Below, piece by piece: positions 53,533-63,468 of a stretch of 64,000 nt of DNA; position 1 is the stretch's first letter, and the number at the start of each line of letters is the position of its first letter. The position numbers and the translations under genes are program-made. The notes under the pieces are model-generated. The model ran no database searches, was not told the DNA's origin, and was given only the letters and a program-made list of their open reading frames with translations. This stretch comes from Prorocentrum cordatum (lineage: Eukaryota > Sar > Dinophyceae > Prorocentrales > Prorocentraceae). The DNA is taken from assembly GCA_963575745.1 (NCBI GenBank), contig CAUYUJ010019618.1, positions 62,001-126,000 of the forward strand, in the 5' to 3' direction.

Positions 53533-56500
53533 GGTGGCCCCGGGAAGGTCGCCCCGGGAGGGTGGCCCCGGGAGGTGGCCCGGGAGGGCGGGCCCGAGAG
53601 GGTAGGCCCGGGAGGGTAGCCTGGGAGGGTATCGGGAGGGGGGGTGGGCCCGGGAGAGTGGGCCCGGGAGTGTGCTCTGGGAGGGTGGCCCGGGAGGGTG
53701 GCCCGGGAGGGTGGGCCCGGGCGGGTGGCCCGAGAAGGTAGGCCCGGGAGGGTGGCCCGGAAGGGTGGCTCCGGGAGGGTGGCCCGGCGGGTGGCCCTGG
53801 GAGGGTTAGGCCCGGGGAGGGTGGCCCGTAGAGGGGGGCCCGGGGAGAGTGGCCCGGGAGGGATGGCCGCAGAGGGTGGCCCGGGAGGGTGGGTCCGGGA
53901 GGGTTGGGCCCGGCGAGGGCGGCCCCGGGGGGTGGAGCCCGGGAGGGTGGCCCAGGGGGTGGCCGGGGAGGGTTGGGCCCGGCAGGGGTGTTGGCCAGGA
54001 GGGGGGGGCTTGGGAGGGTGCGCCCGGAATGGTGGCCCGGGAGGGTGGCCCGGGAGGGTGGCCAGGGAGGGTGGCCCGGGAGGGTCCCCGAGGGTGGGGC
54101 CCGGGAGGGGGGCCCGGGAGGGTGGGCCTGGGAGGGTGGCCCTGGGAGGGTGGCCCGGCAGGGTTCCCGAGGGTGGGGCCCGGGAGGGTGGCCCTGGAGG
54201 GTGGCCCGGGAGGGTGGCCCGGGAGGATGGGCACGGGAGGGTCCCCGACGGGTGGGGCCTGGGAGGGTCCCCCAGGGTGGGCTCGCGCAAGCGCGACGGG
54301 AGGAGGAGGAGGGAGGGGGAGGGAGACAGGGGGGAGAAGGATGGAGGGATGGAGGGGGGATGGAGGGGGGAGGGTGGCATGGGAGGGTGGCCCGGGAGGG
54401 TTGGCCCGGGAGGGTGGGCCCGGGAAGGTGTGCCCAGGAGGGTGGCCCGGGAGGGTGGCCCGGGAGGGTGGGCCCGGGAGGGTGGCCCTGGAGGGTGGCC
54501 TGGGAGGGTGGGCCCGGGAGAGTAGCCCGGGAGAGTGGGCCCAGGAGGGTGGGCCCGGGAAGGTGGGCCCGGGAGGGTGGGCCCGGGAGGGTGTGGCCCG
54601 GGAGGGTGGCCCGGGAGAGTGGCCCGGGAGGGTGGCCCGGGAGGGTGGCCCGGGAGGGTCCCCGAGGGTGGGGCCCGGGAGGGTGGCCCGGGAGGATGGC
54701 CCGGGAGGGTGGGCCCGGGAGGGTGGGCCCGGGACGGTGGCCCGGGAGGGTGGGCCCGGGAGTGGGCCCGCCTCGGAGGGTGGGTTGGGCCGGAGAGTGG
54801 GCCCGGGACGGTGGGGCCCGGTTCTGAGCTTTGGAGGATGGCTCCGGGTAGGGTTTGCGGAGGAGTGGCAGAGGGTTGGAGCCCTGGAGGGCGGGCCCGG
54901 GAAGGGTGGAGCCCGGGAGGGTGGGCCCGGGAGGGTGGGCTCGGGAGGATGGCCCGGGAGGGTGGCCCGGGGTGGCCCGGGAGGGTGGCCCGAGAGGGTG
55001 GCCCCGGGAAGGTGGCACGGGAGGGTGGGCCCGGGAGGGTGGGCCCCGAGAGGGTGGGCCCGGGAGGGTAGGCCCGGGAGGTGGGCCCGGGAGGGTGGGC
55101 CCGGGAGGGTGGTCCAGGAGAGCAGCCCGGAAGGGTGGCCCGGGAGGGTGGCCGGGGAGGGTGGTCGCGGGAAATGGCCCGGGAGGGTGGTTCGAGAGGG
55201 TGGCCCGGGAGGGTTGATATGGAAGGGTGGGCCTGGGAGGATGGCCCAGGATTGTGGCCCGGGAGGGTGTGCCCTGGAGGGTGGCCCGGGAGGGTAACCC
55301 GGGAGGGTGGCCCGGGAAGGTGGCCCGGGAAGGTGGCCCGGGAAGGTGGCCCGGGAAGGTGGCCCGGCAGGGTGGCCCGGGAGCGTGGCCCTGGAGAGTG
55401 GCTCCAAGAGGGTGGCCAGAGAGGGTGGCCCGGGGAGGGTGTCCCGGGAGGGTGGGCCCGGGAGGGTGGCCGCGGGAGAGTGGCCCGGGAGGGTCCCCGA
55501 GAGTAGGGCCCGGGAGGGTCGGGCCCGGGAGGGTGGCCTGCGCATGGGAGGGTGGCCCGGGAGGGTGGCCGGGGAGGGTTTCCGAAAGTGGGGCTCGGGA
55601 GGGTGGGGCCCTGGAGGGTGGGCCCGGGAGGGTGGCGCCCAGGAGGGTCGCCCAGGAAGGTAAGCTTGGGAGGGTGGCCTGGGAGGGTCCCCCGGGGTGG
55701 GCTTGGGAGGGTGGCCCGGGAGGGTGGCGCCGAGGGTGGCGCGTTTTGTCAGGGTTATTGGCGGGTGTTGCAGCCCGGGAGGGTGGGCCCCGGGTGGCCG
55801 GGGGGTGGCCCCAGGAAGGGTGGGCCCGCGGCGAGGGTCTCCGAGGGTTTGGCCCGGGAGGGTGGCCCGGGAGGGTGGCCCGGGAGGGTGGGCCCGGGAG
55901 GGTCGCCCTGCGGGTAGGGTCGCCCTGCGGCGATGGTGGGGCCCGGAATGGGTGGCCCGGTGAGGGGGGGGGGCGCGGGAGGGTGGGGCCCGGCGGGTGG
56001 CCCGGGGGAGGGTTGGTATCGGCGAGGGTGGCCCGGGAGGGTAGCCGGGTGGGTGTGCGCCCCGCGAGGGTGGCGGGAGGGTAGCCCGGGAGGGGTGGCG
56101 CCCGAGAGCCGAGAGGGTGGCCCGGGAGGGTAGGCCCGGGAGGGTGGCCCGGGAAGGTGGCCCGGGAGGGTGGCCCGGGAGGGTGGCCCGGGAGGGTCCC
56201 CGAGGGTGGGGCCCGGGAGGGTGGGCGCGGGAGGGTCGCCCAGGAGGGTGGCCCGGAAGGTGGCCCGAGAGGGTGGCCCGGGAGAGTGGCCCGGGAGGGT
56301 GGGCTCGGGAGGGGTGGGGTCTCTGAGGGTGGAGCCCGGGAGGCTGGCCCGGAAGCGCCCATGGAGGGTGGCCCGGGAGGCTCGAGCCCCGGGAGGGTGG
56401 CTCGGGAGGGGTGGCCCGGGAGGGTCCCCGAGGGTGGGGCCCGGGAGGGTGGCCCGGGAGGGTGGGCCCGGGAGGGTGGGCCCGGGAGGGTGGCCCGGGA

Positions 56501-56660
56501 GGGTGGCCCGGGAGGGTGGCCCGGGAGGGTGTGCTCGGGAGGGTGGCCCGAGAGGGTGGGCCCGGGAGGGTGGGCCCGGGAGGGTGGGCCCGGGACGGTG
56601 GCCCGGTGGCCCGGGAGGGTGGCCCGGGAGGTGGCCCCGGGAGGGTGGCCCGGGAGGGTA
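53533..56660 (+). repeat. 13-bp G-rich minisatellite, array 2 (3.1 kb)
   Basis: More than 200 copies of GGGAGGGTGGCCC or its 14-bp variant (extra G). The most degenerate parts are near 53,800-54,000 and 55,700-56,110. A purine-rich run (aggaggaggaggg) interrupts it at about 54,295-54,375. ORFs of up to 1,065 aa through it (Pro/Gly/Ser repeats) are artefacts. Confidence 0.96.
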
Positions 56661-56935
56661 CCTTGAGATTCCAAGGTCGATCTATAGTGCGGGGTCGAAC
56701 TATAATTAGATCGACCTGGCACTTTCCTTGGGTCGCACTATACTCCAACCCATGATTTTTGGCCAGGTCGTACTTTTCTTCGCTCGCGCATTGTTAAGGA
56801 TCCCCTGAGTGAGGGGGCATGCGTCCCCTGAGCGAGGGGTATCGGCTGCATCACATTGCGCGCATGTTACAACATCCCGCAGCTGCGAAGGCTCGACGGC
56901 ACATAGCGCTACTCTTGCTTGCGCGCACTGGGGGT
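56661..56935 (+). other. Spacer with CCCCTGAG..GAGGGG mini-hairpins
   Basis: After the array comes a short AT-rich stretch (gattccaaggtcgatctatag) with the imperfectly repeated words ggtcgatctatagtgcg and ggtcgcactatactcc, then two mini-hairpins at about 56,801-56,840. No confident exon. Confidence 0.4.
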
Positions 56936-56937
56936 GG

Positions 56938-57590
56938 GCAGTGGTCAAGGGCAAGACGGAGGTGAAGATACGGGCTTCTTCTGTGACAGAGGAACAGTTG
57001 AAGCCGCTCGTGAAACAGCACATTGATCTCATCGAAAAATGCCAACTGCAAGGGGGCATAGATGACTTCATGAAGAACAACATGCCGTTTCTCTTGCCGC
57101 TTGCGCAGCTCACCACACGCGTCAAATGGAAGAACCACCAGGACGTCGTGTTGAAGCAGAAGCCGAACATGCACCAGGAAGAGTGTAGGCGTTTCTGCCA
57201 GGAGGTGGCCAACGCTTTCAGCCATGTTTGCAACAAGTTCTACATCGCCAAGACGGGGGGGAAGCTGGAGGCGCACGCAAAAATGCTTGGGGCGGCAATG
57301 GGGCTGCAGCCTGGCAGGGCAAGCCCAAGCACAGGAGAGAGCAAAAAACGCGCCGACAGCAGCTCCGACATAGAGATGAACCCTCCAAAATCTTCCACGG
57401 CCGCCGCGTCGTTCAGCGCAGATGGGGGCAGCAGGCGCAACGTCATCAAGAACGCCTTCGGCATCAGCCAGCCTCCGAAACCGGCAGGGAAGAAACAGAA
57501 GGTTGCCACGTGGAGCCCGATGGTGGTGTTCTCGTCGCAGGAGGACGTCGAGCTCGCTGACCCGCCCGCCGCGGCCCCGAAGGAGGATCG
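56938..57590 (+). CDS. Lys-rich nuclear-type protein of unknown function, exon 1 (partial)
   Basis: The coding-like part starts near VVKGKTEVKIRASSVTEEQLKPLVKQ (about 56,940) and is helical through HQEECRRFCQEVANAFSHVC. It becomes Lys/Ser/Pro-rich with KPAGKKQKVATWSP, a likely nuclear localisation signal, and ends near APKED at about 57,590. The open frame continues to 57,687 through a mini-hairpin (AACCCCTTCGGGAGGGG) and CAAGTGAGAG, which looks intronic. No clear GT donor in the right phase was found; a GC donor (CGG|GCAGGG) would fit. It probably joins to the exon at 57,702. The start of the gene is not resolved. Confidence 0.55.
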
Positions 57591-57701
57591 GAGGGGGCGG
57601 GCAGGGTGGGGGGGGGAGGGGAGCAGTTTTGATTTTTCACGGCGTAACCGAACCCCTTCGGGAGGGGAGCTCGGGAGGGGCAAGTGAGAGACCCGCCCCA
57701 G

Positions 57702-58346
57702 GATCCCCTGGCCACGTATTTCGATTTCAACTCCGAGCCGATGTGCATGGTGATGAAGTTCGCAGACAGGGAGGAGCGGGGAACACTGACGAAAGGAGGC
57801 GATGGTGTCTTGGATGCCGTGTTTCCCGACGGCAGGACGGAGAAGACGGAGCAGCCCAACGCCCTCCTGGCAGCAAGAGCGGCAGCCGCGCAGGCGAAGG
57901 CGAAAGCGCGCAAAAAAGGGAAGCCAGCAGGACATGTAGTGGCAAAGAAGCCTGCAATGAGAAAGCCCAGTGCAGCCGCCGCGAACACGGAGACGGACCA
58001 GGACGATGAGGGGGAGGAGGAAGAGCAGCTGGAACCCGATGAGCCCGTGGATGCTGCAGATGAGCCCTCGGTCGGCGCTGGGCCCCCCGCTGGCCACGCC
58101 GATCGCGGGTGCAGCGTGATGTACTACAAGAGGGACCACTCTATCGGGTTGAAGCGGACGCACGGTGAGAAGAACCAGTTTGTGAGTTTCGGCGGGAAAA
58201 AGTACAAGGACACCTTGGACGAGGCCACGCTCAGGGAGTTCGGCGCAGAGCTGAAGAAGGCCTTGGTCGACGGCACCGTGGCTGACACCAAGGAAGCTGC
58301 TAAGGCGGAGGCTGAGCGCTTAGTGGCACAGCGCTTGGGCGACTAA
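57702..58346 (+). CDS. Lys/Ala-rich protein of unknown function, exon 2
   Basis: The exon begins after ACCCGCCCCAG (phase 0): DPLATYFDFNSEPMCMVMKF. It then has VLDAVFPDGRTEKTEQPNA, an Ala/Lys-rich basic segment (AKARKKGKPAGHVV, KKPAMRKPSA), an acidic run (DEGEEEEQLEPDEP), and a C-terminal part SVMYYKRDHSIGLKRTHGEK, NQFVSFGGKKYKDTL, which looks like a small conserved module. Stop at 58,346. Composition suggests a nuclear or nucleic-acid-associated protein, but no known domain is identified. The same strand as all following genes fits the unidirectional gene order of dinoflagellates. Confidence 0.7.
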   Translation, partial: DPLATYFDFNSEPMCMVMKFADREERGTLTKGGDGVLDAVFPDGRTEKTEQPNALLAARAAAAQAKAKARKKGKPAGHVVAKKPAMRKPSAAAANTETDQDDEGEEEEQLEPDEPVDAADEPSVGAGPPAGHADRGCSVMYYKRDHSIGLKRTHGEKNQFVSFGGKKYKDTLDEATLREFGAELKKALVDGTVADTKEAAKAEAERLVAQRLGD

Positions 58347-59100
58347 TCGCATCCATCCTCATCATCGCATCCATCATCATCATCATCCTTACCGTCTTCA
58401 TCGCCATTGCCATCGCCATACCCGCTGGCAGAGCGCCCTCTCCAGCGCTAGACGACACCCCCTCATCGCAGGGGCGCCCCTCCGTGAGGGGACCGCGCGA
58501 TGGATTGGCGAGTGATGGAACCCCTTAAGAGGGGAACCCCTTAAGAGGGGCTTCAGCACACTCGCGATAAGACAGGGCAACGGCCCCCTCCGAGAGGGGA
58601 CCCCTCGGGGAGGGGATCAAAGGTGCGGCAGTCTGCTTACTCATTATGTGCATGGCATTGCGTTTCCTCCTCGTTCCATCCCTCTCCCATTTGCTTTCAT
58701 GTTCTTCATCCGCAACCGTTCGACAGAGCTGACGCCCAGCGCGCTTGGGGGCCAGCCCCCCGCCCCGAGCTCGCGGCCATGCGGGCGCCCATCGCGTGCC
58801 TCTCGGCGCTCCAGGCCGCGCGGAAGCAGAATGCAAGGGGGGAGTTGGGGCAGGATGAGGAGAAAAGTAAGAGTGACGGCCACTTGTTTGGCCATCTGGG
58901 CGATAAAAAATCAATCCAGCAGCCGAGTTTTAGACCCACCTTTTTTAGCAAAAAAAGGGGGTCTAAAATTGAACGAATTCCTATGAAATTCCATTACATT
59001 CACCCCCCCGAAGGGCCTCCCACGAGGCCCCCAGATTTTAGCCTTTTGAGTCTGACTAAAAACTTTCGGCCGCAACCGTTCTGGACCCCAGGCTTCCGGC
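58347..59100 (+). other. Spacer/intron: CATC microsatellite, mini-hairpins and a long hairpin; no gene supported
   Basis: (CAT/ATC)n at about 58,347-58,415. Mini-hairpins include CCCCTTAAGAGGGG twice (58,525-58,551), CCCCTCCGAGAGGGG and CCCCTCGGGGAGGGG. A larger hairpin at 58,928-58,968 has arms TTTTAGACCC.CCTTTTTT and AAAAAAAGGGGGTCTAAAA. Short open frames exist without motifs. Confidence 0.6.
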
Positions 59101-59190
59101 ATGATGATGTCGGGCGGCTGCGGCGGCGGGCTGCCTCCAGAAGGCGGTGGCGGCGGCAAGCGGCCTCGCGAGGAGCTGGGGGTACACGTG
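59101..59190 (+). CDS. Probable first exon of a small Gly-rich/zinc protein
   Basis: ATG-ATG-ATG opens MMMSGGCGGGLPPEGGGGG then KRPREELG, a Gly-rich start with a basic NLS-like KRPRE. Sense stops near 59,185, where CTGGGG|GTACACG offers a donor; the phase with the next exon is not confirmed. It likely belongs with the exon at about 59,340. Confidence 0.4.
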
Positions 59191-59342
59191 GTTAAGGCGT
59201 CCCTTCCTGAGGGGATCCGTTTACAGAGAAGGGGATCCGTTTACAGAGACCCCTGCCAGAGGGGATTTATCGATAGAACCTCCCCTTCCTGAGGGGATTC
59301 ATTCACAGAGACCCGTGACCCTTCCTGAAGGGATTGATTTAC
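59190..59342 (+). repeat. Intron-like stretch of CCTGAGGGGAT..TTTACAGAG repeats
   Basis: Four to five units of 28-45 bp combine CCTT(CC)TGA(G/A)GGGAT with (T)TTACAGAG or TTCACAGAG, ending in the acceptor-like TTTACAG before the exon at about 59,343. Each unit thus offers an AG preceded by T-rich sequence. Confidence 0.7.
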
Positions 59343-59708
59343 AGAGTCACCCTGCAGGACGGGCACGCGCCTGTCTTTGAGGTCGACGACGACGACAGCG
59401 AGGCGGAGGAGGAGTTCATGCTGGACTTCCAGGACCCCAGAAAGCGGTACACCCGCTCGTCCCACCGCTTGTGGCTTCGCAAGATGAACTGCAAGAAGTG
59501 TTGGCAGTGCGGCAAACGCACCTTCTTCTCGGTGTGCGTTGGCAAGACGTGCCAGGAACACCACGCGACCCAGTGGTTCCACGAGCACGGCGACCGCGAC
59601 CGCAACGGGAGGAGGTGGAGGGGCGGCAAGAGCGAGGTCGCCAGAGCCAGGCAACGCAAGGGTGCAAGTGGTGGGGAGGGGGGGGAACCCTCAAACATTG
59701 AGGAATGA
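59343..59708 (+). CDS. Small protein with a Cys/His zinc-binding motif, exon
   Basis: Reads VTLQDGHAPVFEVDDDDSEA, then EEEFMLDFQDPRKRYTRS, then MNCKKCWQCGKRTFFSVCVG and KTCQEHHATQWFHEHGD. The Cys/His spacing (CxxCxxC, C, C...HH) suggests a zinc-binding unit. It ends RRWRGGKSEVARARQRKG, with a stop at 59,708. No family is recognised. The 3' splice site upstream (TTTACAG) is plausible. It is the last exon of a short gene lying between two Lys/Ala-rich genes on the same strand. Confidence 0.6.
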   Translation, partial: RVTLQDGHAPVFEVDDDDSEAEEEFMLDFQDPRKRYTRSSHRLWLRKMNCKKCWQCGKRTFFSVCVGKTCQEHHATQWFHEHGDRDRNGRRWRGGKSEVARARQRKGASGGEGGEPSNIEE

Positions 59709-59969
59709 AGTTATGTCGGTTTGATGTTTTGATTTTCTCAATGTTTATCCTGGTCAGTTTTCTGCGCCTGCCAGGCACTGGCAGCGGAGGTGCGATGCCA
59801 GGGAGGCGGTCTTGGTCGGCCTGCTGCAGGACCGCACCCCCCCCTCTGCCCCGCGCTGCCAAGAAGGGAGGGCTCCTGTTTGAGGGGATAAACGAGGGGG
59901 GACCGAATAAACGAAAGAAGAGGCCCCTCTCATGGGGGTGAGCTTACTTCGTCGTTCCCCGACAGGAGC

Positions 59970-60901
59970 AGCAGAACGTAACAGCAGCGCAGCCGCCGCC
60001 CCCGCAGGGGGGGCCAACGCCACCGATCGGCCCGCCACCCGCAGCACTGTTAGCAGCAGCAGCGGCTGGACACCCCGCAGCAGCAGCAGCAGCAGCAGCA
60101 CCGCCCGCAGCAGCAGCAGCAGCAGCGGCAGCACCTGCCGAAGCAATGCAGGTTGACGGATCCGACGACGGAGCCCGAGAGGGGGAGGAAGGAGAGGAGG
60201 ATGAGGGCGAGGAGGAAGAGGGCATGGAGGAGGAAGCGGAGTCAGAGGAGCCTGATGAGCTGATGAGGCTAGAGGAAGAGCACGCAAGGCAGCATCGGAG
60301 GCTCTTGCGGGCATTGAATCGCACGGAGGCGGCGCAGAGGTGCGTCGAAAGGCACAAAGAGCGCCTTCTGCAGGAGCAGGAGCGCAGGGCAGAGCAGGAG
60401 ATCATCCGCCTGAGGCGGGCGCAACAACAGCAGAGGGACGCCGCGCTGAGGCGGGAGGCAGAGGCCCGCCTGGAGCTGCAGAGGGCAGCAGAGGCCGCCG
60501 AAGCGCAGGCGAGGACGAGGCTGCTGGCTGCCGAAGCGGCCGCGCGGAGGGCGGAAGAGGCGGCCAAGGCTGCCTAGGATGCGGAGGACGCAGCGCGGGC
60601 CAAGGAGGAAGCGGAGCAGAAACAGAAACGAGAGGCAGAGGAGCGGCAGGCGGCAGAGACGGCAGCGCCAGAAACGGCAACACCAGAGCAGCCAGAGACG
60701 GGCGCAGCAACGGCGGACGCAGCCAGGGCGGACGCGGAGAACGCAGACAACAAAAAGAAGGACCCCAAAGCAAACAAAAGGCCCCGCGCGGACCAGGCGG
60801 GGGGCAGACCCTCGAAAGGAGGGAGGGGCGACAAAGACCAGGACAAGGACACTGAGAAGGACAAGGGCAAGCGCCCGAAGGCGACCTCTAAGAGGGGCTA
60901 G
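59970..60901 (+). CDS. Ala/Glu-rich coiled-coil protein with an in-frame TAG at 60,575-60,577
   Basis: After the acceptor-like GTTCCCCGACAG the frame reads EQQNVTAAQPPPPQGG, poly-Ala runs (GCA/GCC repeats at 60,040-60,130), MQVDGSDDGAREGEEGEED, then a long Glu/Arg coiled coil (LEEEHARQHRRLLRALN ... AARRAEEAAKAA). A TAG follows, and the same frame continues without a break for 107 codons: DAEDAARAKEEAEQKQKREA, KKKDPKANKRPRADQ, DKDQDKDTEKDKGKRPK, stop at 60,899-60,901. The composition on both sides of the TAG is the same, so it is probably one gene with a recent nonsense change, readthrough or a base error. The only ATG early in the frame is at 60,146. Role unknown; basic ends suggest a nuclear location. 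Confidence 0.65.
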
Positions 60902-61215
60902 GACCGCTTCTCCATCCTCCTGGTCACTCTTCCTCCTGCTCCTGCTTGTCGCCCGCCCTCCTCCTTGTCCATATCCCTCTTGCTTATGCTCTTCCTCCTT
61001 GTCAATCTTCCTCCTGCACCCCCATCCGCCCCAGGACGGCGCGCCCTGAGCCGCGGGGCGACCGCGTCGGCGACGGCGCCGACATCCATATACATGCGCG
61101 CGGCCTCTCGCGCCAGAATAGAGGCGGTACGGGTTAAGGGGGCTCTGATTGACTGTGGCCCCTTCATTGCAGGGGCGCGCGCGGCTGCCCCTGGCAGAGG
61201 GGGCGGGCGATCACG
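60902..61215. other. Intergenic; no gene seen
   Basis: C/T-rich stretch at about 60,905-61,020, then mini-hairpins near 61,155-61,205. Open frames here have no motif. Confidence 0.4.
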
Positions 61216-61224
61216 AAACCGATT

Positions 61225-61400
61225 ATCTTAAGGGGAAATTCTCTTTGGAGAATTCTCTTAAGATTCTCTTAAGAGAATTCTCTTAAGAGAATTCTCTTAA
61301 GAGAATTCTCTTAAGAGAATTGTGTGGATGTCTCAGGCAAAACCAACAATTCTCTTAAGAGAATTCTCTTAAGAGAATTCTCTTAAGAGAATCTCTCTCA
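61225..61400. repeat. 14-bp self-palindromic tandem repeat AGAGAATTCTCTTA
   Basis: About nine units, each its own reverse complement, in two runs (61,245-61,322 and 61,350-61,392). They are separated by a 28-bp insert containing GGATGTCTCAGGCAAAAC, a relative of the GAGGATGTCTCGAGCGAAAC family found elsewhere in the window. Confidence 0.93.
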
Positions 61401-61477
61401 AGGTCGCTTGCAGCGCACCCCCCCTCGCTGCATGGGGGCCAGACGAGTCCCGCTGAGGGGCGAAACGCCCCTGGCTG

Positions 61478-61479
<2 letters not shown>

Positions 61480-61566
<87 letters not shown>

Positions 61567-61726
61567 TGTGTGTGTGTGTGTGTTGTGTGTGTGTGTGTGT
61601 GTAGTGTGTGTGTGTTGTGTGTGTGTGTGGTGTGTGTGTGTGAGTTGTGTGTGGTGTGTGTGTGTTGTGTGTGGTGTGTTGTGTGTGTATTGGTGTGTGT
61701 GTGTGTGTGTGTGTTGTGTGTGTGTG

Positions 61727-61764
<38 letters not shown>

Positions 61765-61772
61765 TGGTGTGG
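61480..61772 (+). repeat. (GT)n microsatellite, about 290 bp
   Basis: Long GT runs with interspersed GTTG and GTAG steps. The Cys/Val and His/Thr ORFs are artefacts. Confidence 0.97.
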
Positions 61773-62502
61773 CGTGCGGGTGGGGGGTGTGGGGGGGTGG
61801 GGGGGGGAGGGGGCGGGGCTGGACCGTATCTGACGGGCCCCCTAGGGGGGTTTGGGGGCGCGGTGTTCCTGATTGAGGGGGGGCCCTGAAACATCTTTGA
61901 CGGGCCCCTTGCGGAGGGGCACCGCCGTCCTTACTGAGGGTGAGCCCCTTTAATGAGGGGGGGCAGTGTGAGCAGGGGCAGCAGGGGGGAGCAGTAGCAT
62001 TGCATCATGGGTGAGTCGTTCGGGCCCCTGTGCTTGCCTGCCGCGCAAAGCAATCCAGAGAGGGGGGTGCCCCTTTTTGAGGGGGCGCGCACCCCTTACT
62101 GAGGGGGAGGCCCTGGCACACCCCCTCCCCCTCCCCGCCTCACCGCTGATGAGGTAGCACCCCTTCTCTTCGAGGGGGAGGAGGCGACCGCGTGGGTTGC
62201 GAGCCCCTTCGAGGGGAGAGAAACGAACCCCTGGCTGAGGGGAAGGCTCGACGATACTGAAATGTACCACCACACACGCCACACCCACAGCACCACACCA
62301 CACCCACACGCACCACTGAAGTGCGCGGGGAAGGCCCCCGACGATCTACTTGCCATTCGCAGGCGTTTCGGCTGCCGCAGGGCATTTCGATTTTGCTGCT
62401 GTATTCCAAATTTCAGGGGTCAGTCCCGCGGCAGCCATGCCCGCCCCAGGAGTAGTCTCTCCTCTGCTCCTGCTGGGCACTCTCCTCACACCGTTGTGCA
62501 GC
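61773..62502 (+). other. Intergenic with many mini-hairpins; no gene supported
   Basis: G-rich run at 61,773-61,820, then at least eight CCCCTN..GAGGGG units between 61,830 and 62,245, and a CACA-rich stretch at about 62,265-62,320. A short upstream exon for the next gene may lie at about 62,350-62,440 (frame open, GCAG acceptor-like word at 62,358), but this is not supported by motifs. Confidence 0.45.
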
Positions 62503-63219
62503 ATGGCGCCGAAGAAGAAGATCGAGGGCCAGGGCGCACCAGCGGCGAAGAAGTCGAAGGCGGCCCCGAAGGGGCACGGGCTCGACAAGCAGGAGGCCGA
62601 CAAGATGAGGGCGTGGCTCAAGTACCAGTCGGAGAAGAAGGACGGCAGCGGGAAACCTACGAGCACAGCAGAATCCGCCAGAGCAGCCCAGGCGCTTTGG
62701 AACGGGATGAAGGACCCAGCCGATCGGAAGCGTTTCTTGCAGACCTTCGCGAGTGACAAGGATAAGACACTTGACTGGTTGGCCACCTTCGAAGAGAGAT
62801 GCGCGAATGAAGAGGTGCACACGCGCTCTGCCAAGAAAGGGTACCGGAATGTATCGCAGGCACTGGCCCTCAAGAACCTCACCATCAAAGACTTTGCGAA
62901 CATCCAGGAAGCCACTGCCTTCGTGCAGGAATGGTGGGGGGAGAACAGCGAAGAGCATGGCGCCAAAGAAGAATTCCCCATCAAGGGAGATGTCAAGGAC
63001 AGGCCTCTGTGGAAGGAGTGGTGCTTCGTCGAGCGCAACATGGACGATGACCAGCTGGCGACGAAGGACTCGCGCACCTTCAAGGGGACGTCCAACCTGA
63101 AGAACCTGAAGCAACTCGAAGCTGCAGGCATCAGGATGGCCGAGCTCCCGTCGTCCAGCGCTTCGGGGTCGGGTGGGGGCGGCGAGGTGAAGATCGAGAA
63201 TCCGCACTGGCCAGAGATC
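62503..63219 (+). CDS. Lys-rich protein of unknown function, exon 1
   Basis: ATG at 62,503: MAPKKKIEGQGAPAAKKSK, a strong basic NLS-like start, so this ATG is preferred over the open frame that begins at 62,350. Then DKQEADKMRAWLKYQSEKKD, SARAAQALWNGMKDP, KRFLQTFASDKDKTLDWLA, GYRNVSQALALKNLTIKDF and VQEWWGENSEEHG. It is mostly helical with conserved-looking Trp residues. It ends IENPHWPEI before the consensus donor GTGAGTAAG (63,220). No known domain. With its second exon the protein is about 340 aa. Confidence 0.7.
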
Positions 63220-63468
63220 GTGAGTAAGAAGGACGAGATCGCGCGCCGTCCTCGGCAGCCGCCCCCTGCCCTTCCATCTCTGGTGCTCTGCCAGACCCCT
63301 CCCAGAGGGGGGCCCTCTCCCCCGCCGCGCCCCCGCCGCCCCTCCTGGAGGGGATGGCGATAGAAACTGGTTCGTATCCGTTCTGTCGTGCGTTGTTTGC
63401 GTTGAAAAGCATGTCGGCGCATTGCTTGTTTATGATCCCTACCAAGGCAAATGCTGGTCAAGTATCAG
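63220..63468 (+). other. Inferred intron, GTGAGTAAG...TATCAG, with mini-hairpins
   Basis: Phase 0 at both ends; removing it joins NPHWPEI to KELKFLKHTK. It contains CCCCTCCCAGAGGGGGG and CCCCTCCTGGAGGGG. Confidence 0.65.

Noticed and set aside
53525-56748. ORFs of up to 1,065 aa on both strands (Pro/Gly/Ser/Arg repeats)
   Set aside because: They translate the 13/14-bp minisatellite; every frame is open because the unit lacks stops. No independent coding signal.
61481-61876. Cys-Val and His-Thr repeat ORFs
   Set aside because: Artefacts of the (GT)n tract.
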